From: Ignavibacteria bacterium
GTDB lineage: Bacteria > Bacteroidota > Ignavibacteria > Ignavibacteriales > SURF-24
Assembly: GCA_025612375.1 (NCBI GenBank)
Contig: JAAXKN010000016.1
Coordinates: forward strand, 23,757-87,756
Direction: 5' to 3'
DNA length: 64,000 nt
Shown here piece after piece: positions 9,196 to 17,311 of this stretch. Under the pieces are notes generated by a model. The model saw only the letters and a program-made list of their open reading frames with translations, made no database searches and was not told the origin of the DNA. Position 1 is the stretch's first letter. Every line of letters begins with the position of its first letter. Both the position numbers and the translations under genes were made by a program.

Positions 9196-10413
9196 TCAGT
9201 CGTAGCGCAGGGCGTCAATAATAACAAGTCCCGATGCCTTGCGTGCCGGATAGAATCCGAAGAAGATGCCTACCATGCCGGCAAAGCCGAAGGACATGAG
9301 TACGGTAAAAGGCGATATAACGGTAGTCCACCCGCTGAAGAAGCTTACGATCTGAGTTGCAATAAAGCCGAAGAGGACGCCGAGGATTCCGCCTGAAAGG
9401 CTAAGGACCACGGCTTCAAAAAGGAACTGTGTAAGTATATCGCTTCCTTTGGCTCCGATGGCGCGTCTTATGCCGATCTCGCGGGTTCTTTCTGTAACTG
9501 AAACGAGCATAATATTCATAATGCCGATTCCGCCTACGATCATTGAAACGCTGGCAATTGAGGCAAGGAGGATTGTAAGGACTCTTGTTGTCTCCTGTGC
9601 CGTACTGGCGATATCGGTCTGGTTGCGCACGGTAAAGTCGTCATCTTCTCCCGGCTGAATTTTGTGCGCTTCCCTAAGGACGGTAGTAATTTCCTGTTGT
9701 GCCTCATCCATAGCATCAGGTGAGAGGGCACTGCAGAGGATCTGCTGTATATTCTTAAACCCGCTAAGGCGGTTCTGCACAGTTGTGTACGGGGCGAGTA
9801 TGATGTCATCCTGGTCCTGCCCCATGGCATTCTGCCCCTTGGCGGCCATAACGCCGATGATCTTAAAAGGGACCTCGCGGACTCTGATCTCCTGGCCGAC
9901 CGGGTCCTGGTCGGGGAATAGGTTCTGTGCAACTGTCTGACCGATGACGGCGACCTTGGCGTTTGTTCTGACGTCGTTAATTGTAAAGAAGTCGCCGGAG
10001 GAGAGTGACCACTGCCTGATCTCGGGATAGTCGGCAGACACGCCCATTGTAGAGGTATTCCAGTTCCCGATGCCTCCAATTACCTGTCCCGGAGCCCTGA
10101 TGATCGGTGAGACTCCGGCAAGGAGGGTGGTATTGGCTTTAAGCTTATCGACGTCATCAAGCGTAAGGCGGGTATTGGAACCTCCGCCCATGCTTACGCC
10201 TCCAGTACGGATGGAACCGGGGAAGACTATAATAAGGTTAGTGCCCAGGCCCGCGATCTGGCTTTCGACTCTTGCCTGTGCGCCCTGGCCGATTGCGACC
10301 ATTACGATAACGGCTGCAACGCCTATAATAATGCCCAGGATTGTTAAGAGGCTGCGCATCTTATTCTTTAATATCGAGCCTACGGCGACCTGAATAAAAT
10401 CACTCCATTTCAT
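9196..10413 (-). CDS. MacB/FtsX-type ABC transporter permease
   Basis: A 405-residue permease. An N-terminal membrane helix (about 19-40) is followed by a large periplasmic domain (about 50-275) and three C-terminal helices with the family segment VTERTREIGIRRAIGAK. This is the MacB architecture without the N-terminal ATP-binding domain. The start follows the adaptor gene by 2 bases, and its ribosome site (GAGGAGG) lies inside the last codons of the adaptor, so the two are coupled. An ATPase must be supplied from elsewhere because none is encoded in this operon. Such systems export peptides, lipoproteins or drugs; the substrate here is unknown. Confidence 0.9.
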   Translation of the reverse strand: MKWSDFIQVAVGSILKNKMRSLLTILGIIIGVAAVIVMVAIGQGAQARVESQIAGLGTNLIIVFPGSIRTGGVSMGGGSNTRLTLDDVDKLKANTTLLAGVSPIIRAPGQVIGGIGNWNTSTMGVSADYPEIRQWSLSSGDFFTINDVRTNAKVAVIGQTVAQNLFPDQDPVGQEIRVREVPFKIIGVMAAKGQNAMGQDQDDIILAPYTTVQNRLSGFKNIQQILCSALSPDAMDEAQQEITTVLREAHKIQPGEDDDFTVRNQTDIASTAQETTRVLTILLASIASVSMIVGGIGIMNIMLVSVTERTREIGIRRAIGAKGSDILTQFLFEAVVLSLSGGILGVLFGFIATQIVSFFSGWTTVISPFTVLMSFGFAGMVGIFFGFYPARKASGLVIIDALRYD

Positions 10414-10415
10414 TT

Positions 10416-11744
10416 TTAGAATCCTCCTCTTCTTCCGCCGCCCATAGATCTGTTCTGCTGGAACGGGCTGCCCTGAGGTGTCTGGCTACTTGCCGAAGCT
10501 GAGGAGACGATTCCGGAGATTACGTCCATTCCGTCATAGATCTTATCCGACTTAACTTCCGTGAACTGGCCGTCGGTAAGTCCGGTACGGACCCTCACTG
10601 CAGCGAGCTTACCCTGGGCGTCTACGTACCAGAGCATTGCGCCATTATGTCTTTGTCCATTCTGCCCCTGCGGCATTTGTCCATTTCCGTACTGGGAACC
10701 GTTCTGTGCTGTGCTGTTCTGTCCGGCATAGTTTCCGCCATTATTGCCTGTGCGGCTTAAAGAGTCGTTCCTGCCGTTCTGATTGTAGGATGATCTGATC
10801 TGGGCGATCATTTCAGCTGTCGGCCTCAGGCGGAGAGCCGCGTTAGGTACCTTAAGGACGTCATCGGCATGGGCGATCTGGAAGTTAATTGTAGCCGTCA
10901 TGCCGGGCATTAAGTAGCCCTCGTCGTTATTAACGTTAATGACCACGGAATAATTAACGACGTTCTGAATAGTTGTAGGCTGGAGTCTTATCTGCTGGAC
11001 CAGGCCTTCAAAGGTTTTATCGGGGTAGGCCTGGACGGTAAATGTCACATTCTGTCCATCCTTGATCTGACCTATATCGCTTTCGTCCACGTTAGCTATG
11101 ATCTGCATACGTGAGAGGTCGTTAGCAATAAGGAAGAGTGTAGGGGCCTGCAGGCTTGCGGCCACGGTCTGTCCCACGTCCACATTCCTTGCTATTACGG
11201 TCCCGCTGATGGGAGCGGTAATTTTAGCGTATTTCAGGTTAATTTTCGCCCTGTCGAGGCTGGCCTGAGCCGATTTAACCGAGGCCCGGGCAACGGCGTA
11301 ATTATACTGTGCCGTTTCAAGGTCCGTCTGTGCGGCCAGGTTTTTCTCTACCATTACTTTAACGCGGTCGAGGTCCTTCTGCGCCTGATTAAACTGGGCC
11401 TGAGACTTATCGAGGCTGCTCTGAGCGTCGCGGACAGAAGCCGAAAGGAAGGTGGTATCAATCAGTGCTATCAGGTCGCCTTTTTTGACCTTATGGTTAA
11501 AGTCGGTGAAAATCTTGGAAATTGTGCCTGAAACCTGGCTTCCCACCTGGACTGTTACGACCGGGTTAAGCACTCCCGTACTTGAGACCAGCTCTTCGAT
11601 GCTTCCTTTCTGGACTTTAACGAATCTGTAGGTGTCCTTATCGTTTTTACCGGAAGCAAAGAGATAGTAGGAAACCGCGGCAATTATGAGGAGTGAAACC
11701 GCTGAAATTACGATTATCTTACGTGATACTTTGTTCTTTTCCAT
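10416..11744 (-). CDS. MacA-like periplasmic adaptor subunit
   Basis: A 442-residue membrane-fusion protein. An N-terminal anchor (residues 9-30) is followed by a lipoyl half-motif (VQVGSQVSGTISKI), an alpha-helical hairpin at about 95-170, the second lipoyl half (ITAPISGTVIARNVDVGQTV) and beta-barrel domains. Residues about 315-372 are an unusual Asn/Gln/Gly-rich low-complexity insert and the C-terminus ends in RGGF. It joins the inner-membrane permease encoded next to an outer-membrane channel. No outer-membrane gene is adjacent. Confidence 0.9.
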   Translation of the reverse strand: MEKNKVSRKIIVISAVSLLIIAAVSYYLFASGKNDKDTYRFVKVQKGSIEELVSSTGVLNPVVTVQVGSQVSGTISKIFTDFNHKVKKGDLIALIDTTFLSASVRDAQSSLDKSQAQFNQAQKDLDRVKVMVEKNLAAQTDLETAQYNYAVARASVKSAQASLDRAKINLKYAKITAPISGTVIARNVDVGQTVAASLQAPTLFLIANDLSRMQIIANVDESDIGQIKDGQNVTFTVQAYPDKTFEGLVQQIRLQPTTIQNVVNYSVVINVNNDEGYLMPGMTATINFQIAHADDVLKVPNAALRLRPTAEMIAQIRSSYNQNGRNDSLSRTGNNGGNYAGQNSTAQNGSQYGNGQMPQGQNGQRHNGAMLWYVDAQGKLAAVRVRTGLTDGQFTEVKSDKIYDGMDVISGIVSSASASSQTPQGSPFQQNRSMGGGRRGGF

Positions 11745-11871
11745 ACTCTTTTCTCATTCATCTTAAACTTACTTCATCTTTCATCTAATCTGTATATTAG
11801 ACAAAGTATGGAGCTAAAGAGTTTAATTAAAGCCATTTATGCCTGAGCGGGTATTAAAAGCGGTATTAACC

Positions 11872-11903
11872 TTTGACTTTTCGGAAGTTTCGCCTTATGT
11901 TTT
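11872..11903 (+). promoter_or_regulatory. Candidate Bacteroidota-type promoter
   Basis: TTTG at 11872-11875, 20 bases, then TATGTTTT at 11896-11903 (seven of eight matches to TAnnTTTG). It lies about 45 bases before the methyltransferase start. Confidence 0.4.
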
Positions 11904-11947
11904 ACGGAAAAAATCGGGCAAATTTTCAAAAAATGGAAGCATAGAAT

Positions 11948-12499
11948 ATGAAACTGAATCTCGGCTGCGGAAGGGACTTAAAAGAGGGATACATAAATCT
12001 GGACATAGTGGATTACGGGGGCAATATGATCCACGACATAAATACGTTTCCGTATCCTTTTGAGGATAATACATTTGATGAGATATTTGCCTCGCATGTA
12101 CTGGAGCATCTGGACAGTTTTCACAAGACGGTAACAGAGCTTTACAGGATAGCAAAGCCGAACGCGACGATAATTGTTTACGCGCCATTTTTCCTGAACA
12201 CGAAGTATTTTGGGGAGCCGGATCACAAGATTCCGTTTTCCATCAGGACGTTTGACAATTACGAGTTCATAGGTAACCGTAAGCTGAAGTTTTATGAGAA
12301 GTGGAAGCTGACGCACCGTACGAATTACGAAGGCAAGGCGCAGTTTGAGATAATAGAGAAGAGGTTTATAACCTCGCATTTTGCCCCCTTAAAGTGGATG
12401 GATCCGATATTGAATATAGAGCCCGTGATGTACGAAAGATTTTTCGCGGGGATCTTCTCGCCGGAGGAAGTATATTTCAGACTTAGGGTGGTGAAGTAA
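11948..12499 (+). CDS. SAM-dependent class I methyltransferase (type 11)
   Basis: A 183-residue soluble protein. Motif I is LNLGCG at 3-8, and the post-II/III region FDEIFASHVLEHL around 44-56 is typical of Methyltransf_11 enzymes. The C-terminal half is short and lacks a recognisable substrate domain. It starts at ATG with GGAAGC upstream. Small orphan methyltransferases of this form often act on glycans, lipids or quinones; the target cannot be inferred. The next upstream gene is divergent, and a heptamer array and a terminator lie downstream. Confidence 0.85.
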   Translation: MKLNLGCGRDLKEGYINLDIVDYGGNMIHDINTFPYPFEDNTFDEIFASHVLEHLDSFHKTVTELYRIAKPNATIIVYAPFFLNTKYFGEPDHKIPFSIRTFDNYEFIGNRKLKFYEKWKLTHRTNYEGKAQFEIIEKRFITSHFAPLKWMDPILNIEPVMYERFFAGIFSPEEVYFRLRVVK

Positions 12500-12505
12500 T
12501 AAAAG

Positions 12506-12526
12506 GTCCGACGTCCGACGTCCGAC
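12506..12526 (+). repeat. Heptamer (GTYCRAS)n array, copy 2
   Basis: Three perfect GTCCGAC units in tandem, followed by GGTAAG, the same flank as in the array at 3148. It begins 6 bases after the methyltransferase stop. Confidence 0.85.
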
Positions 12527-12591
12527 GGTAAGGCAACGGCAGCAGGATTGGTTTCTTTCTCGCCTGGACTCTGAAGAGGGATTGGTATAAA

Positions 12592-12627
12592 AAAGGCAGA
12601 GGTTCCGGAGTAAGAACCTCTGCCTTT
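12592..12627. terminator. Strong bidirectional terminator
   Basis: A perfect 14-bp stem (12592-12605 with 12614-12627) and an 8-base loop with A/T flanks lie between the convergent methyltransferase and the T9SS protein gene. Confidence 0.85.
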
Positions 12628-12650
12628 GAACTGACCTTCCAGGTGACTAA

Positions 12651-15600
12651 TTATTTCAGAAGCATCATCTTACGCACTGAGGTGTATTCGCCGGCTCTTA
12701 AACTGTAAATGTATATTCCGCTCGGAAGGTCTTTTGCATTGAACTGAACCTGGTATCTTCCTTCTTCTTTGTACCCGTCAACTAATGCTGAAATTTCTTT
12801 TCCTAACACGTCGTAAACTTTGAGCGTTACCTTTGATGCCTTCGGCACTTCATAGTTTATTACTGTGGAAGGATTAAAGGGATTAGGATAATTCTGTGAT
12901 AATGAATATTCTTTTACTTGTATTGCGCCTGAGTAATTTACGTTCATTGATGTCACTGACTCAGTTAATACTGCCTCTTTACCCGTTGAACGGTCGGCAA
13001 TAAAATATTCCGCACCAATGTTTTCATCTGAAATTATTCTTAACTGTACAAGCCTGTTTCCTATTCCTTCTGCGTTTACATTGTATTGCGATTCTTTCAT
13101 GCTGAAAAGGTTTTCTTTCATGAGCTTCGCATCAAAATATTTTCCAATTACATTGCCTGATGCATCATCAACCATTTCAACTTTGAAGGATGCATAGTTT
13201 CCGTCTTTCAAAACTTTTACTGCTGCAATGGAATCCTTAAGCCCGCAGCGGACTGTAAATGAAAGACCGGAGTTATCACTGAGCATGAAAGGCTCTGTCT
13301 CAAGATATTTTGTAAATGCTGAATTAATTTTTTTATTTCCTACTTCATTAAAATGAATATTCATTCCGCCCGAGTGAATGTTTGCAAGCGTGAGATAGAA
13401 CTGGGCATTATCTTTTACTAGTCCTACTGTTCTGCCGGACAATGGTTCAGACGTTTTATTTGCTGCGGGTGTGCCGATTGCTTCCGACTGCATGAAGGGG
13501 AATGGAGCACTCAGATTTTCTGAATGCAATGCTGTTACAAACATCTCATTGCTCATGCCGCCGTTATTGATCTGAATATTGCGCCCGTCGGTGCCTGTTA
13601 TGGATTTAAGTCCTATTGAGGTGCTGCTGTTTGTGCAGACGGCTTCATAACGGCTTCCATTCGGTTCGCTCCATCCTACTATATAAGTATCGCTTCCCAT
13701 GCTTATCTGCGGTGAATATACCTGTCCGGCATATTTGTTAAAGTACTGCATATACCACGGATTGTCGGGATTGGCAAGTACAACATAATACTCGCCCCAA
13801 TCGGAACCAATTTCATTATATCCTTTCCACGCCATTCTTGCGCCTCCGCCGGAGACGGATATAATGGAAGGGCTTACGTTGGTGTTGAAGTTTGCATAGA
13901 TGGAAAGGAAGAAGGGAAGCGCATTTTCATCAAGGAGTCCCATATCGTTAAACTGCATCTTCATGTAATATATCATTGCATAAGGCATTTCGCCCTGCTG
14001 CCATGCCAGGTTGAAAATGTTCTGTGAGGCTGCATCCTTTGCAGATGAAACTGCAGCGTTTACGGCAGTGCTGTCTGTGCCCGGAATAATTCCGCCTGTG
14101 CCCCATGAGATCCCGGCGCTGCTTATCTGTCCATATTTATATGTGAGGCATCCGCCGGTTCCTTTTGTCTCCCAGAGCAGGACAGCTTTCCCTGCATATC
14201 CCCATGAAACAAGAGGTGACGCATCAGTGTCATATGATCCTTCTATAGGTATTATGCTTTGAGCCTGCGCGGTATATTCGCCTGAAAGGTTTGAGAATAC
14301 CCGGAGCTTTATATCAGACGTTCCTGAAGTATTCATGCTCTGCCATGCAATTACAACATTGTTTTCAAAGTAATCGATGGAGGGAAGTTTTGACGGGCCT
14401 TCATCAAGAGGCTTTCCGTCATTCATAAGAATCCAGCTCTGTCCTTTATCCTTGCTTACTTCGTACCATACTTTTCCCATGCTTGAATACACGAGGTGCA
14501 GGCAGCCATCAGGAGTCATAATGAATTTTCTCTGTCCGTTACCTGTAAAGGCATTGGGGTCGTCTGAGAGGTGTGTGCCTTTAAGGAGCGCGTTTGCTTT
14601 GGAGTTGGAGCTTGTAAACGTAAGGGGAGTTTCAGCTGAAAATTGATTTCCGAAAGTTACATCGTTACCGTTCCATTTCTGGAAATAGAATTTATGAAGC
14701 TTCCCGTCGCTCTTAAGCATAATATCCTGGGCTTCAGGAGCTTTTACTGAATAATAGATGGAAGATGAAGGAGTCAGGTTTAAGAATACTCCCTTATGCA
14801 GGTCGCCGTTATTAGGAAAAGTAAATGAAGGCATAAAAGGAGAAGTCTTGTATTTCACCGGTGCATTCATTCCCTGGTTTCTCAGTTCACCGGCAAAGGA
14901 TGAATCCCTGTAGTCCATAAGCCAGGGATCCTTGAAGCCTATTTGTCCTTCTGCGGCCTCAGTTCCTTCCAGGCTGTTTTTAACAGTAACTCCTTCGTAC
15001 ACAGGTTCAAACTGTGAAGTAAGGGATTTACCCGTGGAGTTATCTACATTTATTATCTGCTGAATATCCATTACTGAGGTGCCTGTCCAGTGGTGGAATT
15101 TCTGGTTATTATAAACTTCCTTATCGCTCCTTAAAACGACAGACGAGCCCTTCTTAAAGCTGAGTGCCGCGGGGAGGTTATTTTTCATGACGAAAGAGCT
15201 GCCGTCCCACGTCCCTATGCTGCCGACTGAAGAGCTGTCGGAAAGCCTCTGGTCGACGTTTACAGAAATATTAAGTGAGCGGTTGATAAGAGAATTTCTG
15301 GGACCCGCCAGAACAGTTCTCATGAGTGCAATCTGTTCTTTTGTAAATGAGTTTGTATTCTGGTCGAGGTTGCTGTTCATATAGTTTGCCGAAGGCTTCA
15401 TGTCCGGTGTTTTTGTCTGTGCGTCTTTAAGTCCCAGCCAGTGCCCCGTCTGATGAGTAGCGGTTCTGGCCCTGTCTACTCCGGGGTATTTTTTAGAGCC
15501 TGCGCTGCCGAAGGCCTTATAGTCGATTACGACGCCGTCGGACGTTTTTTCATAAAGTTCACTCTGTGTACTGCCGGAGTAGAAAGGAAGCTGAGCGTAG

Positions 15601-16169
15601 CCGTAAGTTACACCCATATTATACATCAGGTCGCACACCCATATATTAAGATAGAGTCCCGTATCCCATGCGTCGATTCCGCCCATGGAGGAATACTTTA
15701 CGGCGGTCATATCCTTCCCGCCCTTAACCTGCCAGTAGAATGCGCCGTGGCTTGTGGCGGTTCTGGTGATGCCCAGTGCGGGATTGCCTGAAGGATCTGT
15801 ATCGGCAAGATAGAATTCTATCATTGCATCAGTGCCGCCGGGGCTTCTTCTGAAATTTTCATTCAGTATTCTGATCTGCGACTGGATATCCTGGTCGCTG
15901 ATATTTTCATCAGGCACTGCCGGGTTATACACGATGTGTACGACGACGGGAATTCTGATAAGGCTGGTCTGGCCTGAGTTGATTTGATTTAAGGCTTCGG
16001 GCATCTTTTCCTGTACGTAATTGTCCAGGTTATTTATGCCGGATGCCAGCAGCGGATTTTGTGTGGTAAGCTCCTGAAGATTCAGCGCGGTAAGGCATTT
16101 TTCCTGTGCCCTGAGGCTGATCTGAAGTGCTATGAGACTCAGAATGAGAATTGTAGTTTTTAGCTTCAT
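12651..16169 (-). CDS. Large T9SS-secreted protein with degenerate M43 protease domain
   Basis: The start is placed at ATG 16169 because AAGGGG lies 8 bases upstream and a signal peptide (residues 1-22, ending LRAQ) follows; a longer reading from 16235 has no such site. The protein is 1172 residues. Residues 70-290 follow the pappalysin/cytophagalysin (M43) pattern: IPVVVHIVY, ILNENFRR, LNIWVCD, a Met-turn-like NYMNS and FTKEQIALMR. The zinc motif reads H239-Q-T-G-H243-W-L-G-L-K-D249 instead of HExxHxxGxxH, so the catalytic Glu is Gln and the third ligand is Asp. A long beta-rich, propeller-like middle follows, and the last 80 residues are a T9SS sorting domain opening QNYPNPFNPST. It is probably surface-exposed and non-proteolytic. 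Confidence 0.85.
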   Translation of the reverse strand: MKLKTTILILSLIALQISLRAQEKCLTALNLQELTTQNPLLASGINNLDNYVQEKMPEALNQINSGQTSLIRIPVVVHIVYNPAVPDENISDQDIQSQIRILNENFRRSPGGTDAMIEFYLADTDPSGNPALGITRTATSHGAFYWQVKGGKDMTAVKYSSMGGIDAWDTGLYLNIWVCDLMYNMGVTYGYAQLPFYSGSTQSELYEKTSDGVVIDYKAFGSAGSKKYPGVDRARTATHQTGHWLGLKDAQTKTPDMKPSANYMNSNLDQNTNSFTKEQIALMRTVLAGPRNSLINRSLNISVNVDQRLSDSSSVGSIGTWDGSSFVMKNNLPAALSFKKGSSVVLRSDKEVYNNQKFHHWTGTSVMDIQQIINVDNSTGKSLTSQFEPVYEGVTVKNSLEGTEAAEGQIGFKDPWLMDYRDSSFAGELRNQGMNAPVKYKTSPFMPSFTFPNNGDLHKGVFLNLTPSSSIYYSVKAPEAQDIMLKSDGKLHKFYFQKWNGNDVTFGNQFSAETPLTFTSSNSKANALLKGTHLSDDPNAFTGNGQRKFIMTPDGCLHLVYSSMGKVWYEVSKDKGQSWILMNDGKPLDEGPSKLPSIDYFENNVVIAWQSMNTSGTSDIKLRVFSNLSGEYTAQAQSIIPIEGSYDTDASPLVSWGYAGKAVLLWETKGTGGCLTYKYGQISSAGISWGTGGIIPGTDSTAVNAAVSSAKDAASQNIFNLAWQQGEMPYAMIYYMKMQFNDMGLLDENALPFFLSIYANFNTNVSPSIISVSGGGARMAWKGYNEIGSDWGEYYVVLANPDNPWYMQYFNKYAGQVYSPQISMGSDTYIVGWSEPNGSRYEAVCTNSSTSIGLKSITGTDGRNIQINNGGMSNEMFVTALHSENLSAPFPFMQSEAIGTPAANKTSEPLSGRTVGLVKDNAQFYLTLANIHSGGMNIHFNEVGNKKINSAFTKYLETEPFMLSDNSGLSFTVRCGLKDSIAAVKVLKDGNYASFKVEMVDDASGNVIGKYFDAKLMKENLFSMKESQYNVNAEGIGNRLVQLRIISDENIGAEYFIADRSTGKEAVLTESVTSMNVNYSGAIQVKEYSLSQNYPNPFNPSTVINYEVPKASKVTLKVYDVLGKEISALVDGYKEEGRYQVQFNAKDLPSGIYIYSLRAGEYTSVRKMMLLK

Positions 16170-16207
16170 AGAACTATCCCCTTTTGTTGCGGATTTTATT
16201 ATTTTAG

Positions 16208-16310
16208 GCCAAGCAAACAAAAAGGCGTACTTCACCCTTTGTGGTGAAAGTTGACCCCGCCTTGGTGTTTGCGCTTAAGCTGTCCGGATGGTTCCAGCAT
16301 CCGGGCGGCA
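16208..16310 (-). promoter_or_regulatory. Structured 5' leader, possible attenuator
   Basis: On the minus strand a hairpin CCGGATG / CATCCGG (loop of 8) is followed by a nested helix. GCAAAC pairs with GTTTGC, AAGGCG with CGCCTT, and TTCACC with GGTGAA inside. The outer arm ends CGCCTTTTTG, so it could double as an intrinsic terminator ahead of the T9SS gene, whose ATG is about 40 bases further on. I do not recognise a known riboswitch class. Confidence 0.4.
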
Positions 16311-16370
16311 TTGTTTTATTTAGTTAAAATTTATCTGTAATATTTCCTGGTTATTGGTTCCTCTTTGGGC

Positions 16371-16391
16371 TACATGTAACATGTACATGTA
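16371..16391. repeat. Paired TACATGTA palindromes
   Basis: Two 8-bp palindromes TACATGTA at 16371-16378 and 16384-16391, 13 bp centre to centre, form an operator-like cluster in the gap upstream of the T9SS protein gene. No regulator is known. Confidence 0.35.
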
Positions 16392-16440
16392 AAATTTACC
16401 TGTAAAAGTGATTGCCTCTTCAAAAGAAATCGAATAAAAG

Positions 16441-16470
16441 CGCGGAAACAGGGTTATTCCGCGGTTTTTC
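16441..16470 (+). terminator. Orphan terminator-like hairpin
   Basis: Stem CGCGGAA / TTCCGCG with a 9-base loop is followed by GTTTTTCC. No plus-strand gene precedes it, so it may end a small RNA or be a remnant. Confidence 0.4.
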
Positions 16471-16537
16471 CAACTTCCTGCATCAACAAATCCCATTTAA
16501 CATTAATATGATTCAAATTTTAAGCCACGGGAGGAAG

Positions 16538-16620
16538 GTCCGACGGGGAGGAAGGTCCGACGTCCAACGTCCGACGTCCGACGGGAGGGAAGGTCCGACG
16601 TCCAACGTCCGACGTCCGAC
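16538..16620 (+). repeat. Heptamer (GTYCRAS)n array, copy 3
   Basis: GTCCGAC at 16538; four units at 16555-16582; four at 16593-16620 (both runs GTCCGAC, GTCCAAC, GTCCGAC, GTCCGAC). The runs are separated and flanked by purine-rich spacers of the GGGAGGAAG type. Frames across it are open but low complexity and not credible proteins. Confidence 0.87.
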
Positions 16621-16631
16621 GGGAGGAAGGG

Positions 16632-16695
16632 GAATGAATTGCCGCGAGCTTTTAGCTCGTGGATTGCGGAATCCCCTCTCCCCGTTTGGGCTTTA
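16632..16695. repeat. Pair of short hairpins downstream of the heptamers
   Basis: CCGCGAGCT / AGCTCGTGG (loop TTT, one G-T pair) is followed after a C-rich linker (ATCCCCTCTCCCC) by GGGCT / AGCCC around TT. The hairpin, C-rich linker, hairpin layout resembles the REP-like units at 51621-51825, but the stems differ. Confidence 0.45.
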
Positions 16696-16735
16696 GCCCC
16701 GGATTTTCACAGGAGGATTGTGGCTATTTTTAGGA

Positions 16736-17092
16736 TTATTTTTTTATTCCGTAGTATGCGATAAGGGACCAGCCTGTGAGGAAGCTTACGCCGCCAAAGG
16801 GGGTGATGAAGGCCAGGAATTTTATGCCTGTTACGGCATAGGCGTAAAGGGAGAATGAAAAAAGTATTATTCCTGCAAGGATGAAGGCTGCGGCTTTGTT
16901 TAATTTTTCATTGTTGTAGAATCCTATTGAAAGCAGCACCGCGCTATGGATGAGGTGGTATAAAACGCCCGTTTTGTACGTTTCAATATCCTGCGGCCCC
17001 AGGTAATTTCTGAGCCCGTGAGCGCCGAAGGCTCCAAGCGCCACGCCGAGAAAACCCATTATAGCGGCAATAAATATCCATTTATTTTTCAT
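16736..17092 (-). CDS. DUF423 membrane protein (YgdD/TMEM256-like)
   Basis: A small membrane protein of 118 residues from ATG 17092; an in-frame start at 17119 would add nine residues. The segment FLGVALGAFGAHGLRNYL near the N-terminus and the four hydrophobic helices (about 3-22, 44-62, 65-85, 90-112) are the DUF423 hallmark. The function of the family is unknown. It stands alone between a repeat-rich gap and a divergent histidine kinase. Confidence 0.88.
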   Translation of the reverse strand: MKNKWIFIAAIMGFLGVALGAFGAHGLRNYLGPQDIETYKTGVLYHLIHSAVLLSIGFYNNEKLNKAAAFILAGIILFSFSLYAYAVTGIKFLAFITPFGGVSFLTGWSLIAYYGIKK

Positions 17093-17160
17093 TGTGTTTA
17101 ATCCCATGTTGAAGAACAATTTAGAAAATAATAATGCAATTGTAAATAGATCAGCGGAGC

Positions 17161-17200
17161 GGCGCCAGGAAATGGTTCCTGGCGCCCAGTTCCTGGCGCC
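17161..17200. repeat. Switchable inverted/direct repeat
   Basis: GGCGCCAGGA at 17161-17170 can pair perfectly with TCCTGGCGCC at 17177-17186 or with the identical second copy at 17191-17200. This gives two mutually exclusive 10-bp hairpins about 110 bases before the ethylene-receptor-like kinase gene. Confidence 0.6.
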
Positions 17201-17311
17201 GAGTGCCTGAAAAATACATGGCTCCCGGAGGCGGGGCGTCCCTCATTTTAACCTTGAACGGTCTAAAGGCCCGGATTTAAATTGAATATAACAGGTTAAG
17301 AAAGACGATCT

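Noticed and set aside
11839..12063. Plus-strand frame overlapping the methyltransferase start
   Set aside because: It runs across the candidate promoter and into another frame of a clear methyltransferase; it has no ribosome site.
16208..16310. A known c-di-GMP, SAM, TPP or cobalamin riboswitch
   Set aside because: None of the conserved cores of these classes was matched; only generic hairpins are seen.
16412..16696. Open frame across the heptamer array at 16538-16620
   Set aside because: Same low-complexity repeat translation, no ribosome site, ends in palindromic repeats.
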